A stretch of DNA of 64,000 bases from Jaltomata sinuosa (Eukaryota; Streptophyta; Magnoliopsida; Solanales; Solanaceae), in NCBI GenBank assembly GCA_003996215.1, contig QJPP01000470.1:1-64000 (forward strand), given 5' to 3'. Below, piece by piece: positions 1-11,356 of the stretch (position 1 is the stretch's first letter; the number at the start of each line of letters is the position of its first letter). Under the pieces are notes generated by a model. The model worked only from the letters and a program-made list of their open reading frames with translations. It searched no databases and was not told the origin of the DNA. Made by a program: the position numbers and the translations under genes.

Positions 1-1578
1 TTGAACAAGCGACATGCCAAATGGTTTGAATTCATTGAGACCTTTCCATATGTGATCAACTACAAGCAAGGCAAAGAGAATGTAGTAGCGGATGCTCTAT
101 CAAGGAGGTTTGTATTGGTCAACACCTTGGCTTCTAAAATGATGGGATTTGAAAGCTTGAAGGGATTCTATTCTATGGATCCCGATTTCAAAGAAACTTT
201 TGATTGTCTTAGTCAAGGGAAGCGGGTTGATAGTTTCCAATTGGTTGATGGATTCTTGTTCAAGAATGGGCGAGTTTGTGTGCCCATGAGTTCATGGAGA
301 GAGTTGTTTGTCAAGGAAGCTCATAGTGGTGGTCTGATGGGGCACTTTGGAGTACCCAAAACACTTGACATCCTTATGGAATAATTTTATTGGCCTAAGA
401 TGAAGCATGATGTGGAGCGGATTTGTGGACAATGTCTCGAATGCAAGAAAGCCAAATCCACGACTCGGCCTCAAGGTAAGTATACCCCTCTTCCTACTCC
501 TAGTGGTCCATGGATGGACATTTCTATGGATTTTGTGTTGGGACTTCCTAGGACTAAAAGAGGACATGATAGCATATTTGTGGTAGTGGATAGGTTCTCT
601 AAAATGACTCATTTCATTCCATGCCATAAATGTGATGATGCATCCCATGTAGCATCCTTGTTTGTCATTAAAGTGCTTAAATTGCATGGAGTCCCTCAAG
701 CCATTGTTAGTGATAGGGATTCCAAATTTCTTAGTCATTTTTGGAAGAATCTATGGGGTACACTTGGTACCAAACTCATGTTTTCTACTTCTTGTCATCC
801 TCAAACGGATGGACAAACCAAAGTAGTCAACCGGACTTTTGGAAGCATGCTTAGGTGTATGATTAGGGGCACCCCAACCACTTGGGAAGACCATTTACCC
901 TTAATAGAATTTGCATATAACCGGTCTTTCCACTCTTCTATTGGAATGTCCCCATTTGAAGCATGTTATGGCTTTAAGCCTTTGTTTCCATTAACTATGA
1001 CTCCTTTGTCTAGCCATGTTGTTGTGAGCCTAGATGCTGAACAAAGAGCAAAGGAGATGATGAACATTCATTCCAAGGTAAAAGAGGCCATTGAAAAGAA
1101 CAATTCAAAGGTGGCCAACCGAAAGAATCGTGGAAGAAAGGAAGTGATTTTCAACCTGGACGATTGGGTGTGGGTTCATTTCCGAAAGGAGAGGTTCCCA
1201 CAAGTTCGAAAAGGAAAGCTAAGCCCAAAGGGAGACGGACCCTTCAAAGTGCTCAAGCGGATAAATGACAATGCATACATGATTGACTTACCAAGTGAGT
1301 ATAATGTTCATAATGTTTTCAATGTTAGTGATCTTTCTCCTTGTGTTGTAGGTGATCAATTGGATTCGAGGACGAATCATTTTCAAGAAGGGGGGGATGA
1401 TACTAGATTGGAAAGCATGGATGGTACTATCTTGGATGGCACTTATCCTTCAAGGCCTTTCACACGTAGTCAAGCTAAAGAGCTCCAAGATCTTCAAGCA
1501 ATGTTCATGAAAAGGGAAGCATTGGAGAAGCTTGAAGAATCCCAAAGGAAAGCATACAATGTGTGGGTGGTCTATTAA
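1..1578 (+). pseudogene. Ty3/gypsy pol fragment: RNase H tail and integrase
   Basis: This is the C-terminal part of a gypsy retrotransposon polyprotein, entering from the left edge. The first 35 codons are the end of RNase H (motif VVADALSRR). They are followed by the integrase HHCC zinc region (H..H near 320-345, CGQC..C near 424-446), the catalytic core and a C-terminal domain ending near PFTRSQAKEL. An in-frame TAA at 382-384 interrupts the reading just before the conserved YWP of the zinc region; the frame then continues unchanged to 1578. The first two catalytic Asp residues are present (ISMDF, VSDRD). The Glu expected in the DGQTE motif reads Lys (DGQTK near 810). No chromodomain follows; the tail resembles CRM or Galadriel-type chromoviruses, a subclade call made from memory. 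With a stop and a missing catalytic residue it cannot be active. Confidence 0.92.
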
Positions 1579-2058
1579 AGTGAGGTGGAAGGAGGAATTC
1601 AAGAATTCCCAAAAGAAGGCAACCAAATAAGGCCCTTACTTCATTAAGGGAAAAACTGTAATAGCTAGTGTCTTCTTATTCCCTAGTATAAGTAGTAGTT
1701 TTTCTTCATTTTGGAAGACTAGTTTTTGCATATTGAAGATTGATACTCTAAACTTGTAGTTGCTAGTGTACGGCTTAGTGTAATTCCCTTAAGGAATTAG
1801 TGAGTGATTAGGGTGACTCTCTTGATTGTTAGTTTAACTTCTTTACTTAATTAATCGAAGGTCTCCCACTTGTGGATTTCATTTAGGTTTCCTTGATTAG
1901 TTGAGTTGAATTAGTATCTAGTTGTTGGAATCAATTGGGAGGTGAGGGTTTTAGCCCCTTGTTGCCCATAATTTCAATTCCTAGTTATTAATTGTCATAT
2001 CTTTTCCTTCGTTTCTTCTTGTTTGTTGTATTTCCGTTATCACCATTGCTTTAAAGAT
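1579..2058 (+). mobile_element. Probable 3' LTR remnant of the first gypsy element
   Basis: No coding sequence lies here. A purine-rich tract (1581-1596) follows the pol stop, where a polypurine tract and 3' LTR would be expected. The LTR is not matched by a second copy in the window and its right end is not definable; near 2058 the sequence changes to the hAT remnant. The boundary is approximate. Confidence 0.45.
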
Positions 2059-2137
2059 AAGATCTAAAATTTTATAATGACAATAGCTTGGCAAGCAAAA
2101 GATAATAAATTACATTATTACAAAAAATATCATCAGT

Positions 2138-3021
2138 TTACAATTGTACTTGACGAGAGTTCATATTTTGAAAACGATCTATAATAGCATCATTACTTAC
2201 GGTTGAAAATATTTTACGCTCTATCTTACAAACTAAATAACCATTCAAAAATTCTTCACCAATGCTATTACGTAGATCATTTTTGATGAGTTTCATTGAG
2301 GAGAATGCTCTTTTCACACTTGCAGTAGCAACAAGCAAATCAATGTCAGCTTTATAAGTAAATAAATAAGAGACCAAGTTTGATCCAATTTTGTGTTTGC
2401 CATAATCATAGTAAGATCCTTAATCGACTTTAAGTTGAGAAACTCGTTATCACACTCTCGAGCATAGACTATTATAGAAACTATCAAGCTGATAACTGAG
2501 ATATCGAAGTTGATTATCACCAAACTCACTTTTGTAATATTCGGCCAACTTCATTATTCTGCTCTTGTCAGAATTAGGAAATGAATCAATCGAATTCAAA
2601 CTAGCCATACCAAGGAGTAAATCACTAGTCACAATATCAAAATAATTATTGAGCTCCTGGAGTTGCAAATCAATAACTGCATAAAACACTTTCACACGAA
2701 AGTGATGTAAATATGAAACTTCAGACCTCTTACGCTTCGATCTTGGATAGTCTTCAGTCATTTTGGGAATCAAAATATCATGTTTACCACAAAATGAACA
2801 AACCTCATCCATCAAAGACTCCAAACCATTCTCTCTCATTGTTTGAAATCTTCTCTTTGAAAGATTAAGCAACCCCATAGCACTGATGATATCTTGATCT
2901 TTCTTTTGTAAAGTTTCGTTCAATCCATTTGTAAGAATCAACATCTTGAACATCAAATGCAACGTAAAGATAAATTCAAATTCTTGAATTTTATCTAAAA
3001 GGTTTCCTGCTGCAAGTTTAT
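2138..3021 (-). pseudogene. hAT transposase, C-terminal half (MYM/DUF4371 type)
   Basis: Read on the minus strand from 3021, this is the second half of a plant hAT-type transposase often annotated as zinc finger MYM-type protein 1-like. It ends in the hAT dimerisation domain, recognisable by VATASVKRAFSSMK and the downstream NDLRNSIGEEFLN. The reading is broken by two apparent frameshifts, one near 2455 and one near 2340, seen because homologous protein continues in another frame each time. The upstream half lies at 7073-8587, separated by an LTR element inserted at the TTTAT target. The protein would bind and cut its own element ends in the nucleus. It is a relic: insertion and frameshifts exclude a functional product. 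Confidence 0.88.
3017..3021. repeat. Target site duplication TTTAT, left
   Basis: TTTAT precedes the TG of the left LTR and recurs directly after the CA of the right LTR at 7073-7077. Removing one copy and the element joins the two halves of the hAT gene. Confidence 0.85.
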
Positions 3022-4349
3022 TGATAACGCTCAAACTACACCTCCAATTAGGAAGCGTAAGCGATCGTAGTCAAATATAGAACCCAACTAGGTTGGGGTC
3101 GAATCCCACAGAGAATATGGTGAGAATTAAGCCTTTAGTGAATTAGATAACTAATAGTCAATAGTTTCCGGTGAAAAAGGGGGGGTTTTGTGTGAACAAA
3201 TCGTAAACAAAACAAGTAATAAACGTGTGGGTTTAAATCAAGATAGGAGAACGAACTAGGGAAGTGTTTACCATGGCGTTGGTAACAATGTCGATTCTAA
3301 GCTTAGCCGGGTTCTTTCTACATGTGTGTCATGATGTGATTGAATTTATGGTATCGTCTAAACGTCTCTCGACCAAATAAATAAATTTCCTTTTCTATTC
3401 TCTCGACCTCGAAAAGATGTGCTTTTTAGCTTTCAATCCTAAACATCAAGTAGATTAATCCAGTTACGGCATTAATCATAAGACGAGAGTTAGTAGTCTC
3501 GAATCCTCGTTGTTAATCAAGTTTCCCGGTTTTAATCTCTTTACTCAAGCAAATTTAAACCTAGGCAAGTTCTAATGTTTGCAACCACTAGAAAACGTGA
3601 AAGAATGTATGATTAACAACGTGACAACATATATATTTAACCCGACGCTACCCGGAATCTATATTGCTACGTTTGCCATGGCTCCCACAACCCTAGTTGT
3701 GAGAGTTTTAGTTAATCATGCTTGAAGAATAAGAGAAGAAAGTCATAATCATAATAAAGAGAAAAGATCCTTACAATGTATTGAAAACAATCCTCAGTTA
3801 ATCCAAGAACAAGAAACCAAGAACTCAAGAACGAATCAAGAACACGCTTGCAAGATCAAGAACCCGTGTTACTTGCGCTCAAAGTCTCGCTCAAACTCCT
3901 AAAACTATTGTAAAAAACGTGTAAAAACTAATTGAAAAGGTGCCGTGTAAAATAAACCTAACATAGGGTATTTATAGGAGTCTAGGAAACCAATCTCAAA
4001 AACGTCCGGATTCTGCGTCGCGCGTCTGCCTTAACTTGACGGCCAGGCTGACGGACCGTCAAGCCAGTGACGGACCGTCGCCTGGACCGTCACTGCTAAC
4101 CAGTGATGCTGCCTCAGCTGCCTTGGTGTGACGGTCACTGTGACGGACCGTCACATGTGTGACAGGGTCACTCAGGCCGTCACTCTTATCCAGAACGCTC
4201 TTTTTCGCGTATTTCCTTCCGTTTCCACGTTTGTCTCCATTTCCTGAAAATACAACATAAAAACATCAAAAACGACAACGGTTGCTTGAAAACGTACGAT
4301 TGTTCTTAGTTAAAAGGAGTCGAAAGTGACGTAAATTAGCGGCACATCA
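3022..4349 (-). repeat. LTR, left copy (3' LTR)
   Basis: The complete LTR of 1328 bp, TG to CA. From 3064 it aligns with 5785-7072 at high identity with only scattered differences. It contains a GC-rich block (4037-4187) with repeated GACGGACCGTC palindromes in an otherwise AT-rich repeat. Confidence 0.9.
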
Positions 4350-4364
4350 ACACCCTCAACTTAA
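4350..4364 (-). other. Polypurine tract (minus-strand LTR element)
   Basis: On the minus strand this reads as a purine-rich run ending GAGGGTGT immediately before the LTR start TGATGTGCC. It is preceded by GAGGACAAGCGAACG, a wording common upstream of 3' LTRs in plant gypsy elements. It fixes the element's orientation. Confidence 0.7.
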
Positions 4365-5784
4365 AACGTTCGCTTGTCCTCAAGCAACATAACATAAAAC
4401 AATAAAACGACTCAAACTAAGAACACGAAACTCATGTCTCTAGCAACTCATGGTCATTCCACATCTTAATCCATTAAATCAAGCTCCCTCGTAGCACACG
4501 AATGTATGAAACACTAACTTGCAAGGATCCAAACATGTCATTCCGATATGATAGAACATTCTACATTCACACGCGCAGCTATCCTAACAATCAATAGACA
4601 ATACCGACATCTTGGTGCCCTCACCACAAAGAAATCCCTCACACAAGATTTGGGACTAGGTAAGCGCTCACACTCACAAACGATTTCAAACAATGCACAT
4701 GCGATACCATAGGCTTGCCCTTACTATTCTATTTCAGTTCTTCAGAAAGCCGCTCAGGATCACTACAGGACTTGTTTAGGCTTGTACTGAGGCTTCGGGT
4801 GCAGGTAGGATACATTTAGGGGTTAGTGACTAAGCCCTCCTTGGAACTACCGACGTCTTATTACCACATAACTTACTTTGTCCATCCTTATTCACCTTTA
4901 TATTTCCTTCTTTCTAGCTACAGGTGCGGCCTCTTTATTTTGACAATTCTTTTTATTACTTTTTCGATCTTTTTCACTTCTTTTTATTTTTCTTTTCTTA
5001 GGCACACACCCAAATTTTCATTCTATTCACAACCAATCTTCTCCATCCTCTTTTTCTTATCATTCACCTCTGTAGTAGCCACCCTCAACTTAGGCTGATT
5101 GCCTGCGTTGAGGTGCACGATGTCCATGGCAGGACCAGGGCCAAAACAGGGTTTACCTCTATGGTAGCCACCCTCAACTTAGGCTGATTGCCTGCGTTGA
5201 GGTACACGATGTCCAAGGAAGGACCAGGGCCAAAATAGGGATTCAAAGTTAAACGGGAATGGTGACAGGTTATTGAAAGAATAAGGTTAATTTGGCTCAA
5301 ACAGGGATCAAGGGATTATTTATATTTGGACGGTCTTTTAGGTTAAGTGGACTGCACACAAAAAGGGCCTGTGATCCTTTCCTAAGCAACCAAACTTCGA
5401 ACTTAACAAAATAGACCGGGCAAGTTCTAGATGCATGCACAGAGTAAGAATTTATAACAATCATCTCACACGCTCTTGGCACCAAGAAACTATATCGCTA
5501 CCAACTATCAAACAACCGCTCGGCTTAAGCATACTCATTCTAATCATAATCACAAAATGACATTCAAAGATCCAGACAGTCAATTGTTTCAACATAAGTA
5601 CAAAACCAGAAAATTTTTAAAGGGGCCTCTTTTAGTCAAGAAAACGCCATGATGCTTGCTATAGACACTAAAAAAAAATTTAAAATAACAACCTAAACAT
5701 GCCGGTTCTACTAGATAGCACACCGGAGGAAAAAGAAACACGGCAACAAAAACCCTCGGTGGTGACTCACAGGTTTCCCAACAC
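4365..5784. other. Internal non-coding region of the nested LTR element
   Basis: About 1.4 kb between the LTRs with no retroviral-type protein. Short open frames show no recognisable domain. It holds one 89-bp tandem duplication (5071-5240), listed separately. Confidence 0.7.
5071..5240. repeat. 89-bp tandem duplication
   Basis: A unit starting TAGCCACCCTCAACTTAGG is present twice with an offset of 89 bp (5076 and 5165) and a few substitutions. It lies in the internal region of the nested LTR element. Confidence 0.85.
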
Positions 5785-7072
5785 ATCGTAGTCAAATATA
5801 GAACCCAACTAGGTTGGGGTCGAATCCCACAGAGAATATGGTGAGAATTAAGCCTTTAGTGAATTAGATAACTAATAGTCAATAGTTTCCGGTGAAAAAG
5901 GGGGGGTTTTGTGTGAACAAATCGTAAACAAAACAAGTAATAAACGTGTGGGTTTAAATCAAGATAGGAGAACGAACTAGGGAAGTGTTTACCATGGCGT
6001 TGGTAACAATGTCGATTCTAAGCTTAGCCGGGTTCTTTCTACATGTGTGTCACGATGTGATTGAATTTATGGTATCGTCTAAACGTCTCTCGACCAAATA
6101 AACAAATTTCGTTTTCTATTCTCTCGACCTCGAAAAGATGTGCTTTTTAGCTTCCAATCCTAAACATCAAGTAGATTAATCCAGTTACGGCATTAATCAT
6201 AAGACGAGAGTTAGTAGTCTCGAATCCTCGTTGTTAATCAAGTTTCCCGGTTTTAATCTCTTTACTCAAGCAAATTTAAACCTAGGCAAGTTATAATATT
6301 TGCAACCACTAGAAAACGTGAAAGAATGTATGATTAACAACGTGACAATATATATATTTAACCCGACGCTACCCGGAATCTATATTGCTACGTTTGCCAT
6401 GGCTTCCACAACCCTAGTTGTGAGAGTTTTAGTTAATCATGCTTGAAGAATAAAAGAAGAAAGTCATAATCATAATAAAGAGAAAAGATCCTTACAATGT
6501 ATTGAAAACAATCCTCAGTTAATCCAAGAACAAGAAACCAAGAACTCAAGAACGAATCAAGAACACGCTTGCAAGATCAAGAACCCGTGTTGCTTGCGCT
6601 CAAAGTCTCGCTCAAACTCCTAAAACTATTGTAAAAAACGTGTAAAAACTAATTGAAAAGGTGCCGTGTGAAATAAACCTAACATAGGGTATTTATAGGA
6701 GTCTAGGAAACCAATCCCAAAAACGTCCGGATTCCGCGTCGCGCGTCTACCTTAACTTGACGGCCAGGCTGACGGACCGTCAAGCCAGTGACGGACCGTC
6801 GCCTGAACCGTCACTGCTAACCAGTGATGCTGCCTCAGCTGCCTTGGTGTGACGGTCACTGTGACGGACCGTCACATGTGTGACGGGCCGTCACTCAGGC
6901 CGTCACTCTTATCCAGAACGCTCTTTTTCGCGTATTTCCTTCCGTTTCCACGTTTGTCTCCATTTTCTGAAAATACAACATAAAAACATCAAAAACGACA
7001 ACGGTTGCTTGAAAACGTACGATTGTTCTTAGTTTAAAGGAGTCGAAAGTGACGTAAATTAGCGGCACATCA
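5785..7072 (-). repeat. LTR, right copy (5' LTR, slightly truncated)
   Basis: Aligns with 3064-4349 over its whole length; the 42 bases corresponding to 3022-3063 are absent here. It ends GCACATCA before the TTTAT target copy. It carries the same GACGGACCGTC palindrome block at 6758-6907. Confidence 0.88.
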
Positions 7073-8587
7073 TTTATCAAGATCATGTGGAGAATCTTCT
7101 TTCATATCTTTAAGCACATTAGCAATTGAAGAAAATATAATCATGAAATTTTTCAAGGTCTTGAAATGAGATCCCCAACGAGTATCACTTGGTCATTGAA
7201 GGTCACGTTCTTGATTTAATCCTTGTCCAGTAAGAATTTCTTCAGATTTAAGCAATTCTTTCAACTTCTCAACTTGGTGTTGTCGAAGTAAGTCCCTGCA
7301 TTTAAAAGATGTTCCAATAGTATTTAATATATTAGTGACAACATAAAAGAAATTTTCACATCCGGATGCTTTTTAGAAAGAGTCACAAGTGTCAATTGCA
7401 ATTGATGAGCAAAACAGTGAATACAATATGCAGACGGAGCATCTTGCAAAATCAAAGACTTTAGGTCATTTTTTCTTCTTGCATATTACTAGCTTCATTG
7501 TAATCTTTTCCACATAGTCTCGATAGACATAGCGAGTGATCCAAAAATAAAGAGTAAATTTATTTTTGCAATGATCTTGCGAATGTATCACTCACATGAA
7601 CAACACCCAAAAAACTTTTTATTAACTGTCCATTTTTGTTAACATATCGTAAGACTAGTGCCATTTGCTCTTTATGTGAGATGTCCTTCGATTCATCAAC
7701 TAGTATTCTAAAATAATCATCATCCAAGTCTTTGATGATAGCTTTAATTGTTTCTTTAGCACAAGCATTCACAATCTCTTTTTGAATTGTCGAACAAATC
7801 ATCATATCATTTTTTGGAGCATGTTGTAATATTACCTTTCTCACATCTGAATGATTAACCCCATGAAATTTCAAAAGTTTAAGAAAAAACCTTTATAATC
7901 AGAATCTTCACTTTCATCATGATCACAAAATGATAATTCGTTTCTTAGGAGAAATCTTACCACATTGATTGAGGCATTTAAGCGAATTCGATAATCAGTT
8001 TTTGTTTTCTCACTTTCTTTATGAAGAAAAGATTGAATCGATTGACGTTGATTCGCAAAATCTAGCATCATGTTCAAACATTTGTTATGAACAATATTTA
8101 CCTTACCAACATGCAATCAAATTCTTTTCGGACCATGGTTCCAACTTCTAAAACCATCCTGTATAAATGATTTTCTCACATTGCCACGACTTTCAAATTC
8201 ATTCTTGAACAAATATCAACAAAAAATAAAATACAACATCATATTTTATGTTATATTTCATCCAAACAGAATGTGAAGGTTTAAATCACTGAGGATTAAA
8301 TTGGCGATCTTTGATCTCAAATATTGTTTTAGGATATTCACAAAGTTTCGATTGATAAGGCCCTATCAGAATATAATGTCTCCTCACATCATCTCAAATA
8401 TTAGAATCATATTTAAAAATGGACTTTCTTTCCTTGGGATCCCGTTTAAGAGATCCAGCCCCAAGAATACAATCAACATTTGAAGGAGGAAGAGGTGGAA
8501 TTGTCTCTCTTTAAACTTCTGGGCTACACGTGAACTAACAAATGGACTGCTACTAGAACGTGGTTGCTTAATCAAGAATTTATCCAT
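7073..8587 (-). pseudogene. hAT transposase, N-terminal half (MYM/DUF4371 type)
   Basis: Minus-strand reading starts with MDKFLIKQPRSSSS near 8587, the usual N-terminus style of this family. It continues through a TTF-type region (DVRRHYILIGPYQ near 8370, in another frame) into the DUF4371 part. Segments at 8116-7871 and 7874-7560 include ILVDESKDISHKEQMALVL, where the Asp is a conserved catalytic position of hAT transposases. Frameshifts separate the pieces at about 8500 and 7870, and stops occur within 8160-8290. Towards 7073 only decayed homology is seen. It joins across the nested LTR element to the C-terminal half at 2138-3021. Non-functional. Confidence 0.87.
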
Positions 8588-8639
8588 TTAGATATTCAAG
8601 GATAAATGTTCCTACAAATTCAAATTACTCTTCAACTTA

Positions 8640-9070
8640 GTCACAAATTTAACTTGTAAATTTAAAATAAAATAAGAAAATCACACACCTTTCACAATCA
8701 AAAATAAGGGAATCACACTCTTGCAAATTCAAATAAAATAGAGGAATCACACCTCTTACAAATTTAAATAAAATAGAGGAATCATACCCCTTTCACATAT
8801 AAAAATAAGAGAATCACACCACTTTCACATTAAAAAATAAGGAATCATACCCTTGCAACTTAATAATAAAATAGAGGAATCACACCTCTTTCACATTCGA
8901 GAATATGAAATCACAAATTCATAATAAAAAAGAGGACTCACACCTCTTTCGCATTCGAGAACCACAAATTTATATAAAAAAGAGGAATCACACCCTTTTT
9001 ACATTAAAAAAATAAGAAAATCACACCCTTCAAAATTAATAATAAAATAAAGAAACTCATTCCTTTCAAC
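8640..9070. repeat. Degenerate ~50-bp tandem repeat upstream of hAT start
   Basis: About eight imperfect units built on AATAAAATAGAGGAATCACAC followed by CTTTCACATT-like sequence. They lie just upstream of the transposase start codon and are probably in the hAT element's 5' subterminal region, where such repeats can serve as transposase binding sites; that role is inference. Confidence 0.75.
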
Positions 9071-9526
9071 TTGAATTAAAAAAAATTTGAAATCTTATTA
9101 ATATCAAATCCATCTGCAAAATATGTAAGTTTGATATAACCAAATCATTAGCTCTTGATGATTTCCTATTATAAGTAATGACAAAAAGTTATTTTTTTAT
9201 GGAAACCCTAAAATTAAAGTTATGTATTTTAATTTTTTTGATTTTTTTAGTTTGTTTACTAAGAAGAAAAATCATGAACTAAATTTTTTTTACCTTAGGC
9301 TTTGACAATGATGATTTCTCTAGATTCTCAATGGCTTGAGCCTTGAAGAGTTGAAGTTGGAGCTTCTTTGTGTGAAAAATAAAAGAAAAATATGAAGAGG
9401 AAGAAAAAAAATATTGGTGGGGAAGTGGAAAAAACGCTTTTGACTTTAGAGTTAAGGTTTAGATTATTTTTTTTAAAAATGCATTTTTAATTAAAAGAAC
9501 AAAAAGGGGCAAAATTGAGCTGTTGG
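9071..9526. other. hAT 5' flank, non-coding
   Basis: AT-rich, no open frame of note. Contains a GAAGAGTTGAAGTTGGAGC-type purine run near 9340-9430 and may be the leader of the hAT transposase gene. The terminal inverted repeat of the hAT element could not be identified. Confidence 0.35.
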
Positions 9527-9602
9527 CACGCCTGGCTGGGATCGAACCGGAGACCCCCGCATCCTACACAGGCCCTTCAACCAGTGAACCATCTGGTCAT
9601 TT
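9524..9602 (-). other. Decayed tRNA-like sequence
   Basis: The minus strand has a B-box-like GGTTCGATCCC and, about 50 bases upstream, an A-box-like TGGTTCACTGGTTGAAGG. The T-stem and acceptor stem do not pair properly, so this is not a working tRNA gene. It may be a SINE-type tRNA head or part of the hAT element end. Confidence 0.3.
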
Positions 9603-9732
9603 TAAGCATGGGTTCCTTTAGCTAATATTTAATATATTCTTTACGAATTATACAAGTAATATACCATATTTAGTCGGATGGCCACGGATTTTTGTGACCC
9701 AATTTTAACACATAAATTTGTCCCTGATCCTA

Positions 9733-11340
9733 TCATAAGTCACAGAGGGCAACATACGGTGGCAACACAGTTTTGGACTTGAGTTATCTGAAACCCGCAT
9801 CGCTCGGTGCTAAATACTACTCCCAAAATATATCATAAAGCTCACATACATGTGATATATCTAGATGTCAAAACTTGTTCATGGTCATGATGGCAAATTC
9901 GAATGTCATACTACTCACAAACCTTGATTTTGAAAAATACTTCATGAGCATTAATGGCATGTCGGGATGTCATATCATTCATAATAGGATCATATCATAA
10001 AGGCTTGATTGGCACTAGTTCAATTTCATAATCACATGCAATTTCATGAAAACATAGGAACTAGGCATGCAATTGCTTGAAATTCATGAGGTCATGCTTA
10101 TCAAAATATACCAATTTACTTAAATCAATCCATACATGTAAAATTTGCTAAATTTAGCCTTCAATTCATGAGATAGAAACTTACTTGTAAAAACCCATGC
10201 AAGATCATGCAGTTTAGAATTAGATTTCATAGAAAAGTCATGAGAAGACAATTTATAGAAGAGACCATGATAATTAGGTAAGAACTCTAATTTGAAAGTT
10301 CAAAAAAATCAATATAGAATTTGGGGGTTTTGCGCATAAGGGTGAAAGAATCCCTTATTGAATACCCACATACCTGAATTGAAGCTTTCTTAACTTGAGA
10401 CTTGAGGATGGAGGATTGGAGAAGGAACCTTAGGCCTTGGAGCTTGAGAGAAGAATCCTTTTCTTTCTTCTTGAGATTGAAGGAATGAGGAGAAATCTAA
10501 TTAAGTATGACTAAAAATCCTCTAAATAGGCCTAAAACAACTTAGTATAGAAATTGAAAGGTGAGAAAAAAGACTAATTTACCCTCAATGAACGAATTAA
10601 AACAACTAAAATTGGAGGTTCTACTGATGGGTTGACTGATAGTGGAATGGGTTGACTGGTCATCAACTCACTCGTGGAATTCAGAGGTCTTAGTACCTCT
10701 CTGAAGGTGATTTCATGGGTTACAGTACGAACTGTCATTCAGGACAGACCGTCATTCAAAATGATGACTTGTCAAGTCACTCGTGAAAACTAGGGAAGAA
10801 AAGATGAAATTTGACAAATCATGGATCACTCTATGAACTGTGGTTTTGATCTACGGGTCGTGGACCAACCAGTGGTTTTGATGGTAAATAAGGTTCAGGT
10901 CTATTTTCACGAGTCATAGTACGGATCGTGGTTCTGTTTCATGGGTCGTCATCCCGTCCGTGGAAACTGACAATGCTGCAATAAAATACTCATAACTTTT
11001 TAATCCGGACTCGGATTGATATGTGATCAATGACGTTGGAAAGAAGATTCAAATACCTTTAATTTGGTGGGTACTAGGACACCTAATTCTTTATATTCTA
11101 GAAGTAATGATCATTTGAAGTTGACCCTTAAAAAATCTTACACTAAAACTCAATCGGTAAGGAAGCTTTTAACTCAACTTTGAGCTAGAGGTTCTTTATG
11201 ACCCTAATTCATATTTAATACACCTCCAAAACTTAAGAATAGATCTTAACACTTAGATACATAAAAAAATTATCTGGTTTGGGTCTAACAACATAAGAAG
11301 AACGGTTAGGATCTTGGTTTAGAATTTCTGAGGTGTTACA
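9733..11340 (-). repeat. LTR, left copy (3' LTR, truncated)
   Basis: Aligns with 14821-16388 at good identity with small indels and ends GGTGTTACA. The 790 bp that begin the right LTR on the plus strand are missing here; the deletion joint is at about 9733. Confidence 0.82.
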
Positions 11341-11356
11341 GTATCTCCCTCTTGGG
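11341..11356 (-). other. Polypurine tract
   Basis: On the minus strand it reads CCCAAGAGGGAGATAC directly before TGTAACACC, the LTR start. The preceding TTCGAGGATGAATGAT is the common end of gypsy pol genes in plants and is all that remains of coding sequence. Confidence 0.75.

Larger units (their letters stand above)
3022..7072 (-). mobile_element. Non-autonomous LTR retrotransposon nested in hAT gene
   Basis: A 4051-bp insertion begins TG and ends CA and is flanked by the 5-bp target duplication TTTAT (3017-3021 and 7073-7077). Two long direct repeats, about 1.3 kb each, are the LTRs; 1.4 kb of internal DNA has no gag or pol. Orientation is minus: a polypurine tract abuts the left repeat, reading AAGTTGAGGGTGT on the minus strand, as is usual before a 3' LTR in Tat/Athila-like elements. 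The 5' LTR (right copy) lacks the last 42 or so bases and no primer binding site is visible, so an internal deletion probably removed both. LARD-like element or deletion derivative. Confidence 0.88.

Noticed and set aside
9524..9602. Possible tRNA gene on the minus strand
   Set aside because: A- and B-box-like words exist, but the acceptor and T stems do not pair, so I kept it only as a decayed tRNA-like sequence.
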